Positions 49,580 through 58,700 of a DNA stretch of 64,000 bases are shown one piece after another. Under the pieces are notes generated by a model. That model was not told where the DNA came from, made no database searches, and worked only from the letters and a program-made list of their open reading frames with translations. Position numbers and translations under genes: made by a program. This DNA is from Hypomyces perniciosus (taxonomy: Eukaryota > Ascomycota > Sordariomycetes > Hypocreales > Hypocreaceae): NCBI GenBank assembly GCA_008477525.1, contig SPDT01000002.1:1488001-1552000 (forward strand), read 5' to 3'. Position 1 is the first letter of the stretch. Every line of letters starts with the position of its first letter.

Positions 49580-51909
49580 GTTGGTATTATCAGGTGGGCC
49601 AGGAATAAACGAAAGGAGATTATTGTCCTTGGCGTAGAAGTTGGAGCGTATTTGATGGGAGAGAGCACCCTGTTTATACTACAACAACATCCCAATAGAA
49701 CTTTGTTGGGATATATGTACTTGTTAGAAGGATCACAAGGAGTAACAGAATATGAAGGCCAAGGCCGTAAAAGGAATCCACTCAGGATCGCAAAGAGCAA
49801 TGTGATACGAATGTCAAGGTTGCCACTCGGGATCACAACAAGCAACGGCATACGAAGATTGTCGAGAAAACATCTCACAGGATCCCTAGTGTCGGATCAT
49901 CTTGCCAATTAGGACTAGATTCCTCGAATACATAGACATGTTTCAGGTTCAGCCGTGGAGCTTAACAGCTAATTCTTTTTTGTATAACTCTCTCACATTG
50001 AAGCTATCTTGGAACTAGGCAAAAGAGGGGACCGAAAAGCGACCCTTGATAACATAGGGAATTGGGGTTAACAAGTTTAACGGTCTTATGTTTAGGCTAT
50101 TTGGATAACCTTAAGCCGAAAGCATCTCGGTGCTGTGATAGTACACGCAATGGAATGGATACGAGGTTACAGGCTAAAATATCACCAGTAGGTTAGGCCA
50201 TGGTTAGCATGTAATTTACGGTCTAACTACTACACGAAGGAGTGTACGGAGTAGTATCTATGTAGGTGGGTGAGTAGGAGGGACATAGCGGTATCAGACG
50301 TGATGTAAAGGAGAGTGAATGAGTCTGAGATCGCATAGCAGCTAGTAGGTAGGTGATCCGCCGGAGATACATAGGTTAGGGTTAGTGAGGTGACTGTATT
50401 GATCTCTGGCCTCTTACTTTCTTTTCTAAAAGAGAAAGAGATCTTACAGCGGTACTGTCGCTATGGCTTCTCCCCATGCCTTGACCCAATTGTGTTTAAC
50501 AAAGACTTGATAATAGCGGCAACACAATACTGAACGTGACCTGTGTCAAATAGGTGGAGATATTATTTTCTTACACTTCGATGCAAAGCACAAAAGCTAT
50601 ATGCCCCGAATGGCTTAGGTTGAAGCTTAAAGAATAGGACTTTAAGTAAAATTTTAACTATGATTTTAACTATGATTTTAACTAAGTGGGATCGTCCATA
50701 AGTGTCCTAACAATTACGACTCTAGGGGGTTCCTGTTTGCTGGTTAGACACAACTGGCAGCTTCTGGAATAGGAAATTGACGATAGAGCGGGCGCTCAAC
50801 CCGGTCATTAGGCTTGCTAAAGAGGCCGGAAAGGATCACCCCAGTCTACGAAATGCCGAGAAGAGATTGCACCGCTGACTAACAATCAAGAGTACCTCGC
50901 GCCGGAGACTTTTCCCCCTTCGAAGTCTCCTTGATCATTTCCCCAAAGAGCAGACTGGTAAATCGAGGGGAACGATAATTCTACAGTGGTTGAGTTGCCC
51001 GAGCCGTTGTGGGTGTCATCAAGTTAAAGGGTGGTTATAATATGGAGTTGTCTGACTTGTAGGCGGGCCAAGGGGAAATAAAAAGCTTGAACTCGGTATG
51101 CGCCACCTGCCACACGACACAGAGCACATATCATTGAGGTCTCAAGGGAAAATATTAAAAAAAATAAAATCTCCCAAAGGTTGGGCATTGCATTAGTGAT
51201 GACCACTTTGTCGAGCTATACCAGTGATCGCCCCATGGGCTAGGAACCATGGCTTTGATGACACCCTGGAAGAACCGGAACAGCAAAAGCTCATCCTATC
51301 ATTTATCCTGAAGGATCATAATAGCGTGTAGTATTCACATCCTGTCAGCAGAGCTCCTCAAAAAGCCTTTGGTGATACGAGGTAGTGGGTTACAGGCCCA
51401 GACCACAGTCCCGTATCACCAGCAGAGATTAGGGTAGAAAAGGAGTTGCTCTGGATGGAAAAGAGGAAGATAACCAAAAGAGATGAGTCATGTAACTAAG
51501 ATCCCGTATAAAGTAACTGGACCTTGTATACCACACGGTACTATCACGGCCTCTCTATACCTTCCATAGCCGCCGCATCGCGAATAACTTTAAAGAAGCT
51601 TTACTTGTAATGTAATCATTCCAAGCAGATGGATATTCTATTGGTGATTCGACCTTGCTGATAATATTGACCGAAAATCCCATTGATATATTATTGACCA
51701 TTAATTATATGGTGAGTTATATCATGTGCGACCTCTATCAGTGTCACTCGTCACAAGGCTACTACAGCACGTCCATGTCCGGCGTGATAACAAAGACTGA
51801 TAACAACGCATAAAGAGTTTCCATATGAGTTCAAGACTACGAAAACCCGCACTGTCACATTCCAGACAGATAATCATCATCCATATCCTATTCAAAACAT
51901 ACTCCAAAT
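49580..51909. other. Intergenic, somewhat A+T-rich
   Basis: 2.3 kb with no supportable gene. It includes the promoter side of the secreted-protein gene and the 3' flank of the glycosyltransferase gene. A tandem repeat lies at 50649-50694. Near 49680-49880 ACAAGGAGTAACAG and similar short segments recur loosely, but no clean repeat could be defined. Confidence 0.45.
50649..50694. repeat. Tandem ATGATTTTAACT repeat
   Basis: Three 12 bp units in A+T-rich intergenic DNA, with partial copies at the edges. Confidence 0.75.
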
Positions 51910-53295
51910 TCAATCTTTTCCCTGGCATATCGGCCTCCCACTCCAAGCGCCATCCCAAAATGTAAGTGCAGCCCAAAGCTTCAGGAAACTATGATAGTAG
52001 GCGAATAGAACGTACGCCGGAAAAAAGAAGACATCCTTGGGGTGACGCCGGAAGTAGCTGAACAGTTTGACTAGTTTGGTAAGGGCGATCCAGCTCATGA
52101 GGTATGCACAAAACCATATTTGCTGACTTGAGCTCGAATATATGTAGAGGTCGGTCTTGGTAAGAGCGTGGATCATGCCGAGATCCCAGAATAATGCAAA
52201 GTTAAATAGACTCGGAATGAAGGTCGTCCATACGGTCCACGGCCAGCGGCGCCATACCGTACGATCTGTGATCAGAGAACACAAGTTCGACCTATATGTC
52301 GTGCGTGCCCAACGTTGACATTGCGATAGAAATTTAGGGTACTCACCAAGCGTCGTCTCAATCGTTGCGTCATATGTGTCCTGAATCTTGATCTCGTAGC
52401 CTCTCTTCAGGACCTCGCGCGTGATAAAATTATCGTCGTCAGGGCCCAGGGGACCGAACAAACCAAACAAGAATTTTTCATTAGTAAACCCGTCGAGAAA
52501 GCCACTATTTTTCACGATCTCAGTCCGAATCATGGCTGCTCGGCCCGAGATAACAAACACCCCTCCGTCAAGGGCGTTGGTAGCTCGGATCTCGAAATTA
52601 TGGCGGGCCAGATAGACAGCACCCATGACATTCCAGAAGGATTCCCATAACTGACCCCAGAGAGAGTTAGCTTGGGGCTTCTGCCGACGTACCTCCTTTC
52701 TTGTTCCGCAGAGCCCGATTCGTTCGTCTTCGAACACGGCAACGACGCCGTCAAGGAATTGGGGGCGAAGGAATACATGGTCATCCATTAAGAGAATAAG
52801 GCGCGTCTGAACCTGTAGGATGGCATGCCTTAGTTGCCAGCGCTTGCTCGTGATTCCAGAATACTCAACGCGGTGCTTCACTCGCAGCAAGTCCGGGTGG
52901 ATGGTCGATAAGACCGCCCGAACCTCCTCCGCCTCCTCCGGCGTATTTGTCACAACGATCATCTCCGCCGGCCGGTTGTTAAGGCATTTAGTCAGACACT
53001 CTTTCAAGTCTCGATTGTCAAGAACGGAAATAGTAGGAACGATAACCGTGACGTCTTCTGGCCTAATCGTGCGCACCACAGGACGTGTCACTGGTATATA
53101 TCTCCAGAAAGAGACAATGTTAATGATCAATCGAACATAGCGGCAAGCGAAGAGCGTAATGAACCAAGTCAGACCTGAATCACCAATCATCCCGGTAGCC
53201 TTCCTAAGCCCAATGAGCAGTAACACTGGGACGGCATGGCGCAAAAGACTCATGATGTCTGAGTTGAGACACGATCGGATACTAGTGGGCGACAT
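51910..53295 (-). CDS. Membrane-bound family 2 glycosyltransferase (polysaccharide synthase-like)
   Basis: Single exon, 461 aa from ATG 53295 (MSPTSIRSCLNSDIMSLLRH). Two hydrophobic segments lie near the N-terminus (AVPVLLLIGL; LTWFITLFACRYVRLII). The GT2 core follows: VTVIVPTI, the nucleotide-sugar DxD-type LMDDHVFLRPQ, TNALDGGVFVISGRAAM, the GPDDDNFITR acidic motif and the QCQRWARTTYRSN (QxxRW) motif that marks processive synthases. Three or more C-terminal membrane spans follow (TFIPSLFNFALFWDLGM, WFCAYLMSWIALTKLV, FFFPAYVLFAYYHSF). Fungal relatives annotated as type 2 glycosyltransferase include a protein needed for hyphal growth on solid surfaces in wheat pathogens; the polymer made is not known to me. 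The frame runs on to 53391, but a TATA-like box inside that extension favours 53295. All catalytic motifs are intact. Confidence 0.9.
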   Translation of the reverse strand: MSPTSIRSCLNSDIMSLLRHAVPVLLLIGLRKATGMIGDSGLTWFITLFACRYVRLIINIVSFWRYIPVTRPVVRTIRPEDVTVIVPTISVLDNRDLKECLTKCLNNRPAEMIVVTNTPEEAEEVRAVLSTIHPDLLRVKHRVEYSGITSKRWQLRHAILQVQTRLILLMDDHVFLRPQFLDGVVAVFEDERIGLCGTRKEVRRQKPQANSLWGQLWESFWNVMGAVYLARHNFEIRATNALDGGVFVISGRAAMIRTEIVKNSGFLDGFTNEKFLFGLFGPLGPDDDNFITREVLKRGYEIKIQDTYDATIETTLGEYPKFLSQCQRWARTTYRSNLCSLITDRTVWRRWPWTVWTTFIPSLFNFALFWDLGMIHALTKTDLYIYSSSSQQIWFCAYLMSWIALTKLVKLFSYFRRHPKDVFFFPAYVLFAYYHSFLKLWAALTFWDGAWSGRPICQGKD

Positions 53296-53344
53296 TGATG
53301 GTTTGACCTGCAAACTTGGTAACTTGAAATGATAGAATTGCCAA

Positions 53345-53350
53345 TATATA
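53345..53350 (-). promoter_or_regulatory. TATA-like box of the GT2 gene
   Basis: TATATA (minus strand, within CTTATATATTGG) lies 50 bp before the chosen ATG. It falls inside the upstream in-frame extension and so argues for the internal start. Confidence 0.4.
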
Positions 53351-53400
53351 AGATGGAAAAGAGATTGCGAATTGCTTGGTAGAATACCCAACAGAGCAAC

Positions 53401-53700
53401 AGCAGGTCAAGCCTCCTTTAAGTTCTCCAAGTGAGAGGAGGAATAAGGAGCTTTCGAGTTATCGTTCAATTTCCTTCAACTGACACAAAGCCCGACAGCA
53501 CTCATCGAAATGAGAACAATTGGGATGTTCTGGTCGGTGGTACTTACACAGACTTTCACGACAGCAGGTCAAGTCACTTTCAAGTTGTCCAAGTGAAAGG
53601 AGGAAGAAGGCGCTTTCAGATCATAGCTCCATTTCTTTCAACTAACACAAAGGCCGGCAGCCCTCATCAAAATGAGAACGCTACTCACACAGACTTGCAC
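53401..53700. repeat. Direct duplication, two imperfect copies about 160 bp apart
   Basis: Copy 1 (53401-53560) and copy 2 (53563-53700) both begin AGCAGGTCAAG and share CTTTCAACTRACACAAAG-type and CTCATCRAAATGAGAAC segments, ending in ACACAGACTT(T/G)CAC. Copy 2 lacks about 22 bp of the middle. Many differences are G/A or C/T transitions. The array lies just upstream of the GT2 gene. Confidence 0.8.
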
Positions 53701-54087
53701 GATGGCAAGAACAAAGATGAGGTTGTTGCATCGCCTCTCCAGATGCATGGTAGGCCACATTTACCATGATGATGGCTGGGGTCACAATCGTAAACAAGTT
53801 ACAATCGTAAACAAGTACAGTTTTCACCGAAGCACGGATTTTGAAGATGCCGACTTTGGGATAGAAAACCAACCATTATCCAGGCTTTCACTGTGATTTG
53901 TGATATCTATGAGCACTTGAGCCCATCATAGTTGCAAAGTGGCACTAGGGGGTTATGGCTCTCGAGGAGACCGACCTCCTCGTGGTAGAACGTTGGTTGA
54001 ACTCTACTCACCTAAGTCTGATAGTAGTATCCCAACACCAACTTAGCCTAAACGACAAGAGCGCCAAAAAAAAAAAAAAGACAAAAA
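53701..54087. other. Spacer between the duplication and the 5S copies
   Basis: No gene seen. It includes a short direct repeat ACAATCGTAAACAAGT near 53790-53818 and ends with an A run at 54066-54079. Confidence 0.5.
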
Positions 54088-54206
54088 ACATACAACAGCC
54101 GGTGTTCGCTGGTGGTCACCCACCCAACTACTAATCTGCCTCTTATTGGCTTGACTATGGGAGAGCGGACGGGATCCCGTATATTCCAATAGATATGGTC
54201 GTATGT
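54088..54206 (-). rRNA. 5S ribosomal RNA, copy A (diverged)
   Basis: 119 nt on the minus strand, beginning ACATACGACCATA and ending GCTGTTGTATGT, so the terminal helix pairs. The internal control region ATTAGTAGTTGGGTGGGTGA followed by CCACCAGCGAA is as in filamentous-fungus 5S rRNA, and GATCCCGTCCGCTC is close to the usual loop A/helix III block. A T6 tract lies directly downstream (54083-54088 on this strand) and T14 a little further, suitable as Pol III terminators. The 15-45 region is diverged and A+T-richer than expected (TATCTATTGGAATATACG), so this copy may be a pseudogene. Confidence 0.85.
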
Positions 54207-54278
54207 GGTGTTTTGTCTCTCAGCTCACATCATATGCGGACCACCACACAACAGCGAACAAAAAGAAACATCAAAAAG

Positions 54279-54397
54279 ACATACAACAGCCGGTGTTCGC
54301 CAGTGGTCACCCACCTGACTACTAATCTGCCGGTTAGTGGCTTGTCTATGGGGGAGCGGACGGGACCCCGAATTTTCCACTACCTATGGTCGTATGT
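54279..54397 (-). rRNA. 5S ribosomal RNA, copy B
   Basis: 119 nt on the minus strand, in tandem with copy A at a spacing of 191 bp. It starts ACATACGACCATAGGTAGTG and ends GCTGTTGTATGT. It keeps GGAAAATTCGGGGTCCCGTC and GTGGGTGACCACTGGCGAA, but the central GTAGTCAGGTGG differs from copy A's GTAGTTGGGTGG. A T5 tract follows at 54273-54277. It is closer to the family consensus than A in its first third and less so in the control region. Dispersed 5S genes of several types are normal in filamentous ascomycetes. Confidence 0.85.
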
Positions 54398-54590
54398 GCT
54401 TGGTGATGGCTTCAGTCAGCCTCATAATCCCTACCCCACACAATCTATAGAAAACACCAAAAACATAGAAATTTATTAAGATATTAAATATAAAAGATAT
54501 TGCATACCAAATTAAAGTTAAAGCTAAGCTTAAAGATGCTAAGGACTGTTAGTTATTTCAAGCTTCTGCTATAACCGAACTGAATAATAA
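54398..54590. other. Spacer upstream of 5S copy B
   Basis: Less than 200 bp with no gene. It would be the upstream flank of 5S copy B, and ends in A+T-rich DNA with AAAGTTAAAGCTAAGC-type repeats. Confidence 0.4.
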
Positions 54591-54818
54591 ATTATTAGAC
54601 TTGGATTTCCTGGTGGAAAGACTACTGATGCTGGTGAGAAGATCACCAATGCTGATGGAAAGAAGGCTATTGATGCTGGTGGGGAGCCCACCGATGCTGG
54701 TAGAAGGACTACCAAAGCCAGTGGAAAGAAGGCCACTGATGCCACAGTAAGAAGCGCTGATGAAGATGAAGAGATTTACAGACCGACGATTCGTCCCAAT
54801 TGCCGCTGCAGTTGGTAA
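54591..54818 (+). pseudogene. Coding-like fragment with TDAG repeats, upstream of an LTR
   Basis: A 75-codon open frame with no ATG. It encodes imperfect seven- to eight-residue repeats around TDAG and GKK (GGKTTDAGEK, KKAIDAGGE, PTDAGRR, GKKATDAT), then an acidic stretch ADEDEE. It lies directly before a purine tract and an LTR-like sequence, so it may be the end of a retrotransposon reading frame. I do not recognise the protein. Confidence 0.4.
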
Positions 54819-54880
54819 AGAAACTCGCACTATTATGATTTGTATAGCCAAGGCTCTGAATAGCCTCAGCTAAGGGGGTG

Positions 54881-55198
54881 TGTCGGATAGTGCGGACGAG
54901 ATGGAAAACTCTGTTGAAATGGAAATGAAGGAAATTGCGATGTGGAACAGAGGAACGCGACGCGTTCCAGATACACTATAAAGCGGCTGGCGAGGAAACT
55001 ATCGGAGATACGGGATTATCGTTCTTCAATAATGGACAGGAGAGAGGAATAGAGCCGGAATTCAGGTGCCTTTCGACCCGTATAGTGAAATGAATGTGCT
55101 GACTATGCGATCCGCTTTACGCAATAAGAGTACTCGCGCACACTTGCATTGTGTTGTGGTTCGGATATAAGTTTTGTTGTGCTGGTAACCAAGTCACA
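54881..55198 (+). mobile_element. LTR-retrotransposon 3' LTR remnant
   Basis: A purine tract (TAAGGGGGTG, 54871-54880) is followed at once by TGTCGGATAG, the layout of a polypurine tract and the start of a 3' LTR. About 318 bp later the sequence reads CAAGTCACA, giving the expected TG...CA ends. Inside is a promoter-like ACTATAAAGCGG near 54976. No matching 5' LTR is in the window, so the element is truncated. The right boundary is tentative. Confidence 0.45.
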
Positions 55199-55204
55199 GG
55201 TATT

Positions 55205-55244
55205 TTTTAGGTCGTCTCTTGTTTTAACAGGAGATGGCCTAAAA
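55205..55244. repeat. Long hairpin, 19 bp stem
   Basis: Arms 55205-55223 and 55226-55244 pair over 19 bp (TTTTAGG..TCTC / GAGA..CCTAAAA) with three G-T mismatches and a two-base loop. In RNA all three would be G-U wobbles, or the mismatches may be C-to-T changes in a once perfect palindrome. Confidence 0.7.
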
Positions 55245-55338
55245 TAGCGATTCCCACAAGGGGGATGCTACTAGTAACTTATGAAGGTGCGCGACTAAGT
55301 ACTAGTCCGAGTTATAGGAGGTATTTTTATTTTCAGTA

Positions 55339-55480
55339 CGGAGGAGTGTTTCAAAAGTCTTGTCTAATTGGAGTAAGAGCTGGACCTAATAAGGAAATAA
55401 TATGTTTTAATATATTGCCTACTTAGATTTAGCCTCTTGTTGAATTAGACAAGACTTTTGAAACACTCAACACTCCTCCG
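55339..55480. mobile_element. MITE with TA target duplication (Tc1/mariner-type)
   Basis: 142 bp with terminal inverted repeats. The left arm (55339-55369) starts CGGAGGAGTGTTTCAAAAG and the right arm (55443-55480) is its reverse complement, with an extra seven bases (TTGAGTG). Both ends are flanked by TA (55337-55338 and 55481-55482), the target of Tc1/mariner transposases. The A+T-rich interior has no frame, so it is non-autonomous. Confidence 0.85.
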
Positions 55481-55482
55481 TA

Positions 55483-55749
55483 ACTCTATAAAAGATACGA
55501 GAGGTGATTTGTTACTAGTAAGTTCGTTAACCGCCCAGCAATTGCCAGTAATGTAAAAAATTAAAATTAGCAGTACCCCTGGATTACCAGTACTAAAGTT
55601 CGTCGCTAGGAAACAAGCCACAAAATGCCGTCGCCTGCAGGACTGCGGATGTTGCCTGAACTCTCGCTCAAGGTCTATGTAACCTAATTTATGCTCTGAT
55701 CCCTAACGCCTGAATTTTTTTTCAGGCAGACTGAAAAAGGTACATCTGC
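55483..55749. other. Spacer between the MITE and the A+T-rich block
   Basis: Under 300 bp, ordinary composition, with CCGTCGCCTGCAGGACTGCG near 55629 as a last G+C-rich patch. No gene seen. Confidence 0.4.
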
Positions 55750-58700
55750 TCCTAGAACTAGTAGGTATAATTATAATATACTGTCTCCACTTGAAAGCCA
55801 CTTAAACAGCCTGCCGACCTACAATAAATACCTACTTATAAGTATTCTAAAAAAACAATATTATCTTTTAGTATTAAAATAGCAAGTTAAAAGCTTATAG
55901 AAATATTAAGTAATATTACTTTATAATAAAGAAATATTAATAGCTATATTAATTCAAATATTTAATTATAAGATAAATAAATTTATTATATTTTTAATAA
56001 ATAAATATAGTAATAGCTAGCTAATAAATATTCTAGCAGTATTATTAAATAAATAGAAATTAAATAAAATGGCCTAGTTAAAGTGAATTTTTAGGCGCTG
56101 CTACCGCCTATTATAGCACGGAAAGGCAGGTCAGGGTAAATATTGTTGTTGTGCTGTAGAGAGCGAGAAAGCCCTAAGGCTTTATAGAAAGCTATAGTTA
56201 GGAACGCGTTAGGGCCTGGTTATATGACCAGAGCTTACATAACAGGGCGTTAATATTGCATTATAGTTAATGCTATAATAGTACCCCCCCTTTTTATTAT
56301 ACTATTTAGCCGCAAATAGTTATATTATTTATATAAATTAAAATTCTAAATAATCTATTTTAATACTTTTAATATAAAGGTAAATAAGGTAAATTATATA
56401 GTTTTTAATATTAATAATATATAATTTAATTATAGGCTTTAGCGCAGTATAGTCTTTAATTAATACTTTATAGGTATTAGTTTCTTTTTAGCTATTTCCT
56501 TTTTTTCTTTTTTTTATAATTCCTTTTAATATTTATTATAATAAGCCTAGCTTTTTTAGGTTTTTTTTATAAAAGTTTTATATTACCTTTTTTTTAACTT
56601 TATAAATCTTTAATTAATTACTATATAATAGTATAGTATTTTTATTTAATAAAGTAATAAAATTTATTATTAATATAATCATTTAAAAGTACTTTAAACT
56701 TTTATTTTTTTTATACTTTATTTATATTATTTTCTTTTTTTAATATTTTACTTTAACTATTCTTTAATTTTACTTTATTAATTATCTTTTATTTAAAATA
56801 TAATAAAATAACTATTTTAAATTATAAAAGGGAGTTATATAAAATTAAAAAAATCTTTATACCTTTTAATAGATTAATAGTATAGGCTTATAAATATACT
56901 TTTATTATTATATAAAACTTTATTTATTTATTATCTAGCTTTTTTATTAGTTAAATAATCTTTATATTTTATATATTAATAAAAATTTCCTGTTTAATAG
57001 TATAAATTAATAATACTTTTTTTATATATTTATATTTTCTTTATATCTTTTTTTAAAGCTTTAATAAAAGCTTTTAGCTATATAATAATATATTTAAATC
57101 GCTTAATAATAGTGTTAATATAAAAGAATTCTTTTTTTTACTATAAAAAGGTTTAATAGGCAGGGCTATAAAGGCTTTATTTTTAAATAAAGGTTAAAGT
57201 TATAATTAATAAAAAACAGTAATATATTAATAGTTTTAAATATTATATTATTTATAGTAAATTTAATTAATAAAAGTTAATAAATTTAATTATATTAATA
57301 ACGGTTAATAAATACTTATAGGTATTATTTTATATTTATATTAATTCTTTTAATCTAGCTATTAGTCTTAAAGTAAAAAGCTAATAATTATTTTAATATA
57401 ATTTTAAATTGGTTTAAAAGTTATTTTTAGAATTTTAATATAAATAATATATTGCAGTTTAATAAAATATTATTAAATATACTATAAAGGCCGTAAATTC
57501 TATTAATAAATATATTAATTAACTCTTTTATCAATAATAAAGTAATAAATAGAAAATAATATATTTTTATAAAGCAGTAAATTACTATTAATAAATATTT
57601 ATAAGTAATATTATAGTAATAAGATTTAAGTAATAATATAATATAATTAATAAAAATATTTAATTATATATAAAATAAAATTAATAATACTTAAAAGAAG
57701 CTTTATAATAAAGATTATAAAGCTTTTATTTTAAGATATAATTTATAAGCTTATATCAATACTTTAATATTTTTTAAGATTTATAGCTATTAATATATTT
57801 AACTAATAAAGTTTAAAGTTTTAAACCTATTTAAATATCTAGCTAGGCTATTTAAATAGTTTTTAAATAGGATTTATATATAAAGTTGATTATTAAAGGG
57901 AATCAAAAGCTGCTTTTAATAGTAAATTTTATTATTTATTATTTAATAGTTATTTATTATAATTTAAAGTTTTTTATAAAGTTATTTTAGCTATTAGTAA
58001 ATATTAAGGTTTTAAAGTATAATTATTATTTCTCTTACTATAATATTTTATTTATATATTACTGTAATTAAATTATTAATTAATTTATTTTTTATAGGTA
58101 TTATTATAGCTATAAAGGCAGCTTTTATAAATAGTTTTATATTTAATAAAACTTTTTTTTAAAATATTGCCTAAACTTTAAAGCTAAAAGAACTTTATAA
58201 AAGGATAGTATATTACTTATTTTTAATTTAATTATTAAAGGGGTTTAATTTTATAGGTTTATTTCTATTTCTTTATTTAAAGTATTTGGCTTTATAGCCT
58301 TAAAGTTAAATTAATAGATAATATAGAAGTTAAAGTTAAAAAGGAATTTACATTATTAAACTTACTGTTAATTTAAGGCTTTAATTAAAGTAAAATATTT
58401 AAGGTTTTTATAGTTTATAATAATATTAAACTTTTATAAATTTTCTAATTTTAAGTGTTATTTTTATTTTATTTTAATAATAGCTAAAAGTCTTTTATTC
58501 TAAATTTTATAATTAAATTTTTAAGTATAATAATTTATAGAAAAAAATATAATAAAGTATAAAATGCCTTTTTTATTATACTATAATAAAATACTGCTTA
58601 ATATTTAGTTAAAGGTATTAGTTTTAGAGATAGTTTATTTATTATAGTTAAAAAGGGCTAAAATTAAAGTTAATATAAAGGTATATTTAATTAAGTTAAA

